Origin: an uncultured Gemmiger sp. | GTDB lineage: Bacteria > Bacillota > Clostridia > Oscillospirales > Ruminococcaceae | Direction: 5' to 3' | Assembly: GCA_944382785.1 (NCBI GenBank) | Contig: CALWNO010000010.1 | Coordinates: 1 to 60,555, forward strand | DNA: 60,555 bases | In this document: piece by piece, positions 15,945 to 22,165 of the stretch | Layout: each line of letters begins with the position of its first letter | Position numbering within the stretch: position 1 is the first letter of the stretch | Program-made: the position numbers and the translations under genes | Notes under the pieces: model-generated | The model's input: only the letters and a program-made list of their open reading frames with translations | Database searches by the model: none | What the model was told of the DNA's origin: nothing

Positions 15945-16457
15945 CTATTCATCTGCGTCCTGCGCGTCATCCGAAAGAAGATTTAGGGATAGCTTTTCTT
16001 CTGACAGGATAATATCAAGAGCCTTGTCCAAGAAATGTATTGCATTGTCGGCAATAGAAACTACTATCATCTCGTTTTTAGGATGATATGCAATTTTGTC
16101 GGACAATGCTGTCGTTTCATATCCTCTGCGTCTATTTTCTTCTGCGTCCATTCTTTTTGCAACATTCATGTGAGTGTACAATTTTGCCGCAAACTCCGAT
16201 GCAAGCCGATTTATAGTGCTATCATCTGTGATTTTAGGAACAGGAAGAAAGGAATCAGATTGTCCACTCAAGTAGCTTATCGGAACGTCTAGGATTTTAC
16301 TAATCTCTAAAAGTTGTTCTACGCTAGGGCTTCTCGCCCCTTTTTCGTATCGCATAATAGAAACGCCAGTTACTCCAATCGCATTTCCTAACATATCTTG
16401 CGTGAGCCCTCTTAGCTCTCGCATTTTTTTTATTCTATCTCCTATTATGTTTGCCAC
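15945..16457 (-). CDS. XRE-family (CI-like) repressor
   Basis: A 170-residue protein with an N-terminal helix-turn-helix (residues 1-65: IKKMRELRGLTQDMLGNAIGVTGVSIMRYEKGARSPSVEQLLEISKIL) and a longer C-terminal region rich in charged residues that may dimerise or sense a signal. No Ala-Gly/Ser/Lys LexA-type autocleavage motif is visible, so it is unlikely to respond to DNA damage by self-cleavage; in satellites such repressors are often removed by a helper phage protein. It is transcribed away from the Cro-like gene. Confidence 0.85.
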   Translation of the reverse strand: MANIIGDRIKKMRELRGLTQDMLGNAIGVTGVSIMRYEKGARSPSVEQLLEISKILDVPISYLSGQSDSFLPVPKITDDSTINRLASEFAAKLYTHMNVAKRMDAEENRRRGYETTALSDKIAYHPKNEMIVVSIADNAIHFLDKALDIILSEEKLSLNLLSDDAQDADE

Positions 16458-16478
16458 TGAACAATCACCTCATTTATG

Positions 16479-16507
16479 ATTCTAACACAATTACCGGGAA
16501 AAAACAA
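16479..16507 (-). promoter_or_regulatory. Repressor (maintenance) promoter
   Basis: On the minus strand TTGTTT, 17 bases, TAGAAT, about 20 bases before the repressor ATG. The first operator (16507-16517) touches its -35 box, so the repressor may regulate itself. Confidence 0.65.
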
Positions 16508-16570
16508 CCGATTTGGAAACCAAACTGGCTTGACATACAACCAATTCGGTGGTATACTAACCGTATCGGT
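16507..16570. promoter_or_regulatory. Three similar operators in the divergent switch region
   Basis: ACCGATTTGGA (16507-16517), ACCAATTCGGT (16540-16550) and ACCGTATCGGT (16560-16570) share the form ACC-N5-GG(T/A), an imperfect 11-base palindrome. The second sits in the spacer of the early promoter and the third just after its -10 box, so binding there would shut the early genes off. Confidence 0.7.
16530..16558 (+). promoter_or_regulatory. Early (lytic/replication) promoter of the element
   Basis: TTGACA, 17 bases, TATACT: a near-consensus sigma-A promoter driving the Cro-like gene and the early operon. It overlaps two of the three predicted operators. Confidence 0.85.
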
Positions 16571-16587
16571 AGGAGGTGCTTGCTTGT

Positions 16588-16785
16588 ATGAAACTCAGTA
16601 AAAGCAAGGTTGAGATCAATCTTGCTAGAAACGGCATGAATGCACGCGAACTTCGTTCAAAGGGAATCTCATCAACCACTTTGACGCGTGCAATGCAAGG
16701 CAGATCAATCACCGCAAAAAGTGCCGGACGAATCGCAAAAGCCATAGGAGTTGATATTACTGAAATCATTGAAAAAGAGGATTAA
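16588..16785 (+). CDS. Cro-like helix-turn-helix protein
   Basis: A 65-residue DNA-binding protein starting at the ATG at 16588, 11 bases after AGGAGG. The pattern NLARNGMNARELRSKGISSTTLTRAMQGRSITAKSAGRIAKAIGVDITEII is an XRE-type fold without a further domain. As the first gene of the early operon, opposite the repressor, it most likely plays the Cro role by turning off the repressor promoter. A GTG four codons upstream is possible but overlaps the ribosome binding site. Confidence 0.8.
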   Translation: MKLSKSKVEINLARNGMNARELRSKGISSTTLTRAMQGRSITAKSAGRIAKAIGVDITEIIEKED

Positions 16786-16797
16786 AGGAGGTGCACC

Positions 16798-17022
16798 ATG
16801 GAAATATCACACGACAGTGCTTTTGTAATTGCCAGAGCGCTTGACTACTACGCCGAACACATGGAGGACACCGCAAGCCGCGAGAAGTCGCACGGAATGG
16901 CGAAATCGGCGGAATTCCTTGACTATGAAGCGAACGAAGCCCGGAAAGCGAGAGCCGAAATCTTAGATGGCATCGGGCTTCAGCAGGACAGCCCGGCGGC
17001 GGTTCCTGTTAAGTTTGAATAA
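16798..17022 (+). CDS. Small hypothetical protein of the element
   Basis: A 74-residue acidic, helical-looking protein with no recognised motif (sequence begins MEISHDSAFVIARALDYYAEHMED). AAAGGAGGTG lies directly upstream, so it is well translated. It is 12 bases after the Cro-like gene. A role in replication control or excision is possible only by position. Confidence 0.65.
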   Translation: MEISHDSAFVIARALDYYAEHMEDTASREKSHGMAKSAEFLDYEANEARKARAEILDGIGLQQDSPAAVPVKFE

Positions 17023-17050
17023 TCACCAGTGGACGCGAAAGGAGTACACA

Positions 17051-17272
17051 ATGAGACCATTTTACAACTTGCGTGTTCGTTTTGCGGAATGCGAAATCAC
17101 GCAAAATGAAGTTGCCCGGCGGGCTGGTATGGCGCCCAGCACAATGACTTCTCGCATGAATGGGCAACAGCCCTTTGACGCGTGGCAGATGGACGCCGTT
17201 GCCGATGTTCTGAAAATTGACCGTGCCGACTATGGTAAATACTTCTTCCCGCCGAAGAAGGTAAAGACATGA
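17051..17272 (+). CDS. Small helix-turn-helix protein of the element
   Basis: A 73-residue protein. The pattern FAECEITQNEVARRAGMAPSTMTSRMNGQQPFDAWQMDAVADVLKI is a short XRE/Cro-like helix-turn-helix. The ATG at 17051 follows AAAGGAGTACACA; an upstream in-frame reading from 16967 runs inside the previous gene. It could be a second regulator or an excisionase. Its stop overlaps the start of the next gene (ATGA). Confidence 0.7.
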   Translation: MRPFYNLRVRFAECEITQNEVARRAGMAPSTMTSRMNGQQPFDAWQMDAVADVLKIDRADYGKYFFPPKKVKT

Positions 17273-17550
17273 CCGGCAAAGATTTGCAGCGGCTGGTGAA
17301 GCTGCTGATCCGCAAGACCGTAGAGCTGGCAGCGGTCTGCACCGGGTTCTGTATCCTGGCGGCACTGGCCGCCCTCAATGTCCCCGCGCTGCTGGCCTGT
17401 CTGCTGCTGGAAAATGCCCTGCTGGGCCTGTGGTTTGCACTCGAATGCAAAAAGGCCGCCCCGGTGCTGGAACACCGGAACGGCCAAGGCGGTAATTTTA
17501 GAACAGGTTACCGCCTTCAATATAGCAAAATTGGAGGTAAAAGTCAATGA
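17269..17550 (+). CDS. Small membrane protein of the element
   Basis: A 93-residue protein with two adjacent hydrophobic segments (about residues 19-52) and a polar, basic C-terminus. No family recognised. It overlaps its neighbours on both sides by four bases (ATGA), so it is part of a translationally coupled run. Small membrane proteins in this place of phages and satellites can act in superinfection exclusion; nothing in the sequence proves that. Confidence 0.6.
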   Translation: MTGKDLQRLVKLLIRKTVELAAVCTGFCILAALAALNVPALLACLLLENALLGLWFALECKKAAPVLEHRNGQGGNFRTGYRLQYSKIGGKSQ

Positions 17551-17846
17551 ATAAAAGTGAAGTGGAACGCTCCCGCGAGCAAATCATTAAGAATGTTTTA
17601 GAGCTCTCTCCGAATTCCATCAAAATTGTTTCTACGGTTATTCGATGGTTATATTGCTATTATGAACAAAAAGCTCCGGATAAAATGACCGATGAGGAAA
17701 TGGTCAGATATAAAATTGCGCTTTTTGCGGTTCTTAGTGACTTTTGTGAAGTGAAAGAACTTGATGTATGGCGCCGCGCAGTGGCTTCCATATACATGGA
17801 TAAACGCAAGGGAAAAAGAAGCAAGAGGATGCAAACGGGTAAGTGA
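17547..17846 (+). CDS. Hypothetical protein of the element
   Basis: A 99-residue, mostly helical, basic protein (ends DKRKGKRSKRMQTGK). GGAGGTAAAAGTCA precedes its ATG, inside the end of the previous gene. No recognised domain. Codon use is AT-rich compared with the flanking chromosome. Confidence 0.6.
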   Translation: MNKSEVERSREQIIKNVLELSPNSIKIVSTVIRWLYCYYEQKAPDKMTDEEMVRYKIALFAVLSDFCEVKELDVWRRAVASIYMDKRKGKRSKRMQTGK

Positions 17847-17930
17847 CAAGGCAGAGTAAATGGTGCCTGTGTGGTCACGAGAGTTTTGCACATGTCACTG
17901 ACGTTTTATATCAATTGGGAGATTCGGAAA

Positions 17931-18275
17931 ATGGAAGTCATAGATTTTTTGGGGCATGGAGCAGAAAAGGCGGTAAAGGCCGCTGTGCTTTGTGAAAAGA
18001 TGAAAACAACGCCGAGGGGGCTGCGCCATTACATTGCGACAGAAAGGCAGGCCGGACATGAAATACTGTACCAGCCCGGCGGATCAGGTGGCTATTTCCT
18101 GCCAAGCCTTGACCCTGAAAAGGCCCAGGAAGAGCGGCAAGCGTTTTATAAGGTGATGCATGCCCGTGCAATGTGTACGCTGAAAGCACTGCGCCCGGTG
18201 GCGCAGGCTTTGGGGGTCCCTGCGGGGCAGATGAGTGTGGAGCTTTTCGAGTATGGGGCGGAAAAAGAAAGTTGA
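17931..18275 (+). CDS. Winged-helix phage-type protein
   Basis: A 114-residue protein starting at the ATG at 17931 (GGGAG upstream). The N-terminal half fits a winged helix: KAAVLCEKMKTTPRGLRHYIATERQAG, then a wing ILYQPGGSGGYFLPS. A helical tail follows. Proteins of this build often lie next to replication genes in clostridial phages. It overlaps the following initiator-like gene by 23 bases. Confidence 0.6.
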   Translation: MEVIDFLGHGAEKAVKAAVLCEKMKTTPRGLRHYIATERQAGHEILYQPGGSGGYFLPSLDPEKAQEERQAFYKVMHARAMCTLKALRPVAQALGVPAGQMSVELFEYGAEKES

Positions 18276-18621
18276 TCCGCCGTATTGGGTCACGGGCAAG
18301 GGCTGTGGTAAATCAAAAAACGGCCAACCTCTTCCATTTGTCCAGATATATGCTGATCTGATGCAGGACCCTGGATTTCACTCGCTCACAGCAAGTGCCC
18401 GGTGGTGCTACTTGTCAATGGTAATGGAAGCAAAGGGAAAACAGTGTTTTGAGTTTACGCGAAAAACTGCGGAGCACTACGGGATTGCAAAACGCACACT
18501 TGTCCGCAATGTTCGGGAATTGTCCGATTCCGGATTTTTGAAGTGCCTCAGTGGAAGAACCACACGAACTGCCAGCGAGTACGAGTTTTCAATGGATTGG
18601 AAGCTAAAAAAGCTAAAATAG
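18253..18621 (+). CDS. Replication-initiator-like winged-helix protein
   Basis: A 122-residue protein with a domain like that of phage and plasmid replication initiators: FVQIYADLMQDPGFHSLTASARWCYLSMVMEAKGK, then the DNA-binding stretch FTRKTAEHYGIAKRTLVRNVRELSDSGFLKCLSG. It is much shorter than usual initiators, having no second domain. The gene stops at 18619-18621, and directly after it come four 7-3-7 palindromes in 140 bases, the expected place for its origin. In the same frame downstream, short open pieces between stop codons encode CAKMAQ-like peptides, so the ancestral protein may have been longer. Confidence 0.65.
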   Translation: MGRKKKVDPPYWVTGKGCGKSKNGQPLPFVQIYADLMQDPGFHSLTASARWCYLSMVMEAKGKQCFEFTRKTAEHYGIAKRTLVRNVRELSDSGFLKCLSGRTTRTASEYEFSMDWKLKKLK

Positions 18622-18651
18622 AAAGCTAATATATGGCTATATATAAGATAC

Positions 18652-18789
18652 TGTGCCATATTGGCACAAGGTTAATGACGAACAACATAAGATGCTTATG
18701 CCAAAATGGCACAAGATGTCCTAGATAGTAAGCCAAATGAGGGTAAATCTTGTGCCAAAGTGGCACAAGCCTTGTGCCGTTTTGGCACA
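18652..18789. repeat. Four TGTGCCA-N3-TGGCACA palindromes, probable replication origin iterons
   Basis: Sites at 18652-18668 (TGTGCCATATTGGCACA), 18697-18713 (first base pair changed), 18751-18767 and 18773-18789 (one mismatch). The 7-base arms are almost invariant while the 3-base centre varies (TAT, AAA, AAG, TTT), which points to a dimeric protein binding the arms. The whole stretch 18622-18979 carries no convincing gene and is AT-rich downstream of the sites, as origins are. Confidence 0.75.
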
Positions 18790-18979
18790 GCCAAAATGTT
18801 TCTACCACGGTTATTTGCCATGTGGTGGGCTGGTAATGATGCAAAGCTTGCGAGTACATCGGTTTTTGCAGAAAAAACACAGGTTATTTCCGTAATAACC
18901 AATGTTTTTGTTTCAATAATCTTTGTTTCTTCAAGCATTATATGCTGAAATCAGAAAAAAGACAGGAGGATGTATTTTT

Positions 18980-19105
18980 ATGAATGTGACGTTTACATTT
19001 ACCACGCAACAGGCTATTGACCTGGCTTATCTCATCAAGCGAAATGAAAAGAATCCGTGGCTGATCCGTATGGTGCTGGCCTTTGCCAAGCCGTTGGCGA
19101 GATGA
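18980..19105 (+). CDS. Very small ORF of the element
   Basis: A 41-residue ORF with a good ribosome binding site (GACAGGAGG about nine bases before the ATG). The sequence (MNVTFTFTTQQAIDLAYLIKRNEKN...) is amphipathic with a hydrophobic C-terminus. No family recognised. Its stop codon overlaps the start of the next small ORF (ATGA). Confidence 0.45.
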   Translation: MNVTFTFTTQQAIDLAYLIKRNEKNPWLIRMVLAFAKPLAR

Positions 19106-19203
19106 GGCGGACAGCCTTTTACTTACGCAGCCATGACGGTACGGCGCCCGGCGGGCGCGTGTCCAATGTGGACACAACGGTGTTGCAGCGGATACATGAC
19201 TGA
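19102..19203 (+). CDS. Tiny coupled ORF containing a palindrome
   Basis: A 33-residue ORF coupled to the previous one by ATGA. It has no known motif, but the stretch coding for VSNVDTT is itself a perfect GTGTCCA-ATG-TGGACAC palindrome. It may be the remnant of a longer protein whose gene held binding sites, rather than a working gene. Confidence 0.35.
   Translation: MRRTAFYLRSHDGTAPGGRVSNVDTTVLQRIHD
19159..19175. repeat. GTGTCCA-N3-TGGACAC palindrome, left copy
   Basis: A 17-base perfect palindrome (apart from the 3-base centre) of the same 7-3-7 build as the four origin sites but with different arms. Its only partner in the element is at 22016-22032, just after the capsid gene. Confidence 0.7.
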
Positions 19204-19323
19204 CCCCAGGCGCGGACAACGTAGAGAAAGGGGGAGAAAGTTAAGTTTTGCTTACGACATGGTAACATTGTGAGCCATATTAGTGATAGAATCATCTAAA
19301 AATATTTTTTTGAGGTGATTTGT

Positions 19324-19536
19324 ATGGCAAGAGAAAAAGAGGGTTACCGTGATGCATTGGAGCGTGTGCGCCGGGAGGCTGCCGGGGAACTGGTAACGGT
19401 GGCAGAAGCTGCCAAGATAGTCTATGGGCCTGATGATCGGTACGGTCCGCGAAAAGTTACCCAGTTGCATGGATGGATTGGAAAAAATAAGGGCAAGAGG
19501 ATTCCGGCTACGGTCCTTGCCAGCCAAATCTGCTGA
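19324..19536 (+). CDS. Small putative DNA-binding protein
   Basis: A 70-residue protein. ELVTVAEAAKIVYGPDDRYGPRKVTQLHGWIGKNKGKRIPATVLAS looks like a MerR/AlpA-type helix-turn-helix, as in excisionases and some phage late-gene regulators. The ATG at 19324 is preceded by GAGGTGA. It begins the second half of the element after a 120-base gap with AT-rich sequence that may hold a promoter. Confidence 0.5.
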   Translation: MAREKEGYRDALERVRREAAGELVTVAEAAKIVYGPDDRYGPRKVTQLHGWIGKNKGKRIPATVLASQIC

Positions 19537-19592
19537 AAAGAAAAATACAGAGTGCAACACTCTGACTGCATGTAATGTGAGGTGTTTTATTG

Positions 19593-19973
19593 ATGGGTAA
19601 AATTGGGATTGATCGTCTTTCAGAAGAATTGGGAGATCTTCTTGACGACTACGCCGAAGAAGTTGCCGAAGCGGTCAAAGATTCTGCAAAGGCACGAGCT
19701 GCCCAGGTGAAGAAAGAAATCAAACAGAATTCTCCTAAAGATACTGGAGAGTATGCGAAAGGATGGTCGGTTACGACCATCAAGGAAGGCAAGGAGGCTA
19801 TTGGTGCTGTTGTCCACAACAAGAAGGAGCCACAGCTTGCGCATCTTCTGGAGTTTGGCCACGCCAAGCAAAACGGCGGTCGTGTGGAGGGCCATCCCCA
19901 TATTGGCCCGGCGGAACAAAAAGCGGTAAAGGCTTTTGTGGATGATATCAAAAAAGCGGTGGCAGGAAAGTGA
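19593..19973 (+). CDS. HK97 gp10-like phage protein
   Basis: A 126-residue protein of the HK97 gp10 type, a head-tail joining/tail component in siphophages. The family pattern is clear: KARAAQVKKEIKQNSPKDTGEYAKGW, then VVHNKKEPQLAHLLEFGHAKQNGGRVEGHPHIGPAEQKA. The ATG at 19593 follows GAGGTG. Such a gene normally lies after the capsid and connector genes; here it comes before them and without its usual neighbours, one reason to think this is a satellite with a selected set of virion genes. Confidence 0.85.
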   Translation: MGKIGIDRLSEELGDLLDDYAEEVAEAVKDSAKARAAQVKKEIKQNSPKDTGEYAKGWSVTTIKEGKEAIGAVVHNKKEPQLAHLLEFGHAKQNGGRVEGHPHIGPAEQKAVKAFVDDIKKAVAGK

Positions 19974-19974
19974 A

Positions 19975-20574
19975 ATGAAAAATGTCTACATAATTACGGG
20001 AGCTCCCGGCAGTGGAAAAAGTACTTACGTGCGAAACCGTAAAGCGCCGAATGATCTGGTGATCGACCTCGATTATATTTGCGCAGCTCTGCAGCAAGAT
20101 ACCAACGTGCATAACAACCACGATGCTGTATATCAAGCAGCCGTTTGCATGCGCGATTCTTTGTATCCATTTATTGCTATGAGGTATGGAAACTGGAACG
20201 ACTGCTGGATCATAACCAGCGAGGCCCGGCGGGACAAGCTGAAAGAGTTGGCCAAAAAAGTAGGGGCGACTGATATCATCGAAATGGAAACAGCCCTTAC
20301 GGAAACCTTGAACCGAATTGATAATGATCAGAGTCGTGTGCTCCGGGCGGAGGACTTTAAGGAGATGGCAAAACGGTGGCACGCGTTGCATGACCGCCCC
20401 CCCCCTATACAAAAAAATAGGGGACACGAAAAAGACCGGATGGGCAACTTTTTTTTCCTCTCCCGGGGTCAAAAGTTTTTCTTTGGAAGGCGTTACCCAA
20501 TAGGAGTTGGTCGGAATTGGCAGGAAATAACTGGAAATGGAAAAAAATCGCACCGGGCCGCTTTTTGGCTGTGA
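19975..20574 (+). CDS. P-loop ATPase/kinase-like protein
   Basis: A 199-residue protein starting two bases after the gp10-like gene. Walker A is GAPGSGKST at about residues 8-16, and a DLD stretch at about 36-38 may act in nucleotide or metal binding. Similar small P-loop proteins are found near terminase genes of clostridial phages. The last 60 residues are odd: very basic, Phe-rich and coded by C-, A- and T-runs with a 7-bp hairpin (20402-20423), so this part may be a DNA site that happens to be open. Catalytic role unknown. Confidence 0.65.
   Translation: MKNVYIITGAPGSGKSTYVRNRKAPNDLVIDLDYICAALQQDTNVHNNHDAVYQAAVCMRDSLYPFIAMRYGNWNDCWIITSEARRDKLKELAKKVGATDIIEMETALTETLNRIDNDQSRVLRAEDFKEMAKRWHALHDRPPPIQKNRGHEKDRMGNFFFLSRGQKFFFGRRYPIGVGRNWQEITGNGKKSHRAAFWL
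20397..20500. other. Homopolymer-rich, hairpin-bearing region, possible packaging (cos-like) site
   Basis: A C-run, the stem CCCCTAT/ATAGGGG (20402-20408 with 20417-20423), then GACCGGATGGGCAAC, an eight-T run and CCCGGGG follow within 100 bases, at the end of the P-loop gene. From memory, such C/G-tract plus GACCGG-T-run blocks lie at terminase-adjacent cos regions of some Gram-positive phages. No terminase is here to confirm it. Confidence 0.35.
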
Positions 20575-20735
20575 CTACATGCCAGCGGTGTGGTGTAGAG
20601 TTTAACAATGGCAATGTGGCAGCGTCTAAATACTGCCCGGAGTGCGCCAAGATTGTGCAGCGGGAAAAGACCCGCGAGCGCGTTCGCAAATGGCGCGCAA
20701 ATAAAAAGGCTGACCGCCGCGATCACGGCGCTTAG
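20517..20735 (+). CDS. Small zinc-ribbon protein
   Basis: A 72-residue basic protein (TTG start at 20517, TAGGAG upstream). CQRC at about residues 22-25 and CPEC at about 40-43 form a four-cysteine zinc site; a basic helix KIVQREKTRERVRKWRANKKAD follows, suited to nucleic acid binding. The start codon is uncertain. Small zinc-finger proteins of this kind are seen near HNH/terminase genes in phages; here it precedes the capsid gene. Confidence 0.6.
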   Translation: MAGNNWKWKKIAPGRFLAVTTCQRCGVEFNNGNVAASKYCPECAKIVQREKTRERVRKWRANKKADRRDHGA

Positions 20736-20836
20736 CATATATGGCCCGGAGATTTGTAGACGGAGCGATCTACAATCAAGGCGGAGCGACTGGAACGGGC
20801 AAACACAAAAACTCATTCTCATGTTGGAGGTTTAAC

Positions 20837-22006
20837 ATGAACAGAAAAGAAGAAATTGAAGCCCGCCTTGCGGCTATCCGTTTGGAGGTTGACGCGCCGG
20901 GGGCTGATCTGGATGCGCTGACCGAAGAAGTGCGCAGCCTGAAGGAAGAACAGAGGCATATCGAAGAAGCAGCAGAAAACCGCCGCAAACAGCGTGAGGC
21001 CGTTGCAAAAGGTGCCGGTACCCTTATTGGCAGCTTTGACGGCCCGGGCAGTGGTTTTGTCAGAAGCGGAGTATACCGTAAAACGAAAGAAGGGAAAGAG
21101 ATGGGCGGAAGTATGGATATCCGTTCTTTTCAGAAGTATGTTGCCGAAGGCAGCATTGTGAACATGTCCGTTGAAGAACGGGCAGGCCTTGTCACCAGCG
21201 GGGCAGGGGCCGTCATGCCTGTGGACATTTTCGAACGTATGATTACCAGCAGCAAGTATAGCGACCTTCTGAGCCGCGCTACTGTCATGAATCTGTCCGG
21301 TGCTGGAACCGTGAAGGTTCCCGTTGCATCCAATACCGCTGCCAGTTGGAAAACCGAGCTGCAGCCGGTTGACCCCACAGCGCCCACCCTGACGAGCCTG
21401 GATCTGGGGGGAAAGGAACTGATGCGCGCTATCCAGTACAGCGCAGCCGTGGAGCACATGACCGCTGAACAGTTCACCGACTGGATGGCCGACCTGTGCG
21501 CCTCTGAGGTTGTGGAAACTCTGGAAGCGGCATTTATTACCGCCACTGAGGGCACTGACGCGCCGCACAATGGCTTGCAGAATCTGACCTGGACGCCCAA
21601 CACTAACGAGATCGAGGCCACCGGCGAGATCACCGCCGCGGACGTAGCAAAAGGCCTCTCCCTGCTGCCGCAGAAGTACGCCCGCAACGCCATTCTGCTG
21701 ATGAATGCGAACACGGCATATAACACCGTGGGCCTGTTCAAAGGCACCAGTGAATACGCTTATAGCCTGGCAGACGGTGCAGCCCGCTTCATGAGCAAGG
21801 AAATCCACATTTCTGAGTACTGCGCGGACAAAGAGATCTACATCGTTGACCCGGCGCAGCTTTATGTGCGGTTTGCTATGCAGCCGGTTGTTGAGGTCGA
21901 CAAGTCTGCGGGCTTCCTGTCTGCTGCCAATACCATGCGCTGCCTGACTGTGGTGGACTTTGCATGGAACACGACCGCTGCTGTGCGTGTTGGCATTGCC
22001 GGCTGA
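20837..22006 (+). CDS. HK97-family major capsid protein
   Basis: A 389-residue capsid protein. The N-terminal 60 residues are a coiled-coil scaffold (delta) domain (RKEEIEARLAAIRLEV...ALTEEVRSLKEEQRHIEEAAENRRKQRE), followed by the HK97 fold with the typical SAGAVMPVDIFERMITSSKYSDLLSRATVM, LVTSG and late VRVGIAG patterns. The ATG at 20837 has GGAGG six bases upstream. The delta domain is normally removed by a prohead protease, but none is coded in the element, nor a portal or terminase. Either a helper phage supplies them or the protein forms altered capsids with helper proteins. Confidence 0.88.
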   Translation: MNRKEEIEARLAAIRLEVDAPGADLDALTEEVRSLKEEQRHIEEAAENRRKQREAVAKGAGTLIGSFDGPGSGFVRSGVYRKTKEGKEMGGSMDIRSFQKYVAEGSIVNMSVEERAGLVTSGAGAVMPVDIFERMITSSKYSDLLSRATVMNLSGAGTVKVPVASNTAASWKTELQPVDPTAPTLTSLDLGGKELMRAIQYSAAVEHMTAEQFTDWMADLCASEVVETLEAAFITATEGTDAPHNGLQNLTWTPNTNEIEATGEITAADVAKGLSLLPQKYARNAILLMNANTAYNTVGLFKGTSEYAYSLADGAARFMSKEIHISEYCADKEIYIVDPAQLYVRFAMQPVVEVDKSAGFLSAANTMRCLTVVDFAWNTTAAVRVGIAG

Positions 22007-22013
22007 TAAATCA

Positions 22014-22034
22014 GCGTGTCCATATTGGACACGC
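22014..22034. repeat. GTGTCCA-N3-TGGACAC palindrome, right copy
   Basis: Nine-base arms GCGTGTCCA and TGGACACGC flank the centre TAT, eight bases after the capsid stop codon. There is no T-run, so it is not a normal terminator. The core is the same as at 19159-19175. Confidence 0.7.
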
Positions 22035-22096
22035 GCTTGACCGGAATACTTATCCTGGATGGTATTTCACTGTCATTTTGAAGCAGCTTCGTGATG

Positions 22097-22117
22097 AGTG
22101 CGGTCAAAAGTGCGGTA
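22097..22117. repeat. Right pair of integrase arm-type repeats
   Basis: AGTGCGGTC (22097-22105) and AGTGCGGTA (22109-22117), 12 bases apart and in the same orientation as the pair at 14765-14786. Together they mark the two ends of the element's recombination site. Confidence 0.7.
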
Positions 22118-22122
22118 AAGCA

Positions 22123-22165
22123 TAAAGAAAGAGCCTAAGAACTTGCGTTCCTAGGCTCTTTTCTT
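22123..22165 (-). terminator. Element-supplied terminator for tRNA-Leu(GAG)
   Basis: A 13-bp stem (22130-22142 with 22147-22159) with loop TTGC directly follows the tRNA in the minus direction and ends in TTTCTTT. The single non-Watson-Crick position becomes a G-U pair in the minus-strand RNA, which supports reading from the tRNA. Confidence 0.8.

Noticed and set aside
18706-18948. 80-codon plus-strand frame (and minus-strand frames) over the palindromes
   Set aside because: No ribosome binding site; the repeated peptides come from the DNA palindromes. Treated as origin DNA, possibly a gene relic.
14656-22165. Toxin-antitoxin or restriction genes as satellite cargo
   Set aside because: No small gene pair or nuclease/methylase motif typical of such systems was seen; the small ORFs look regulatory or unknown.
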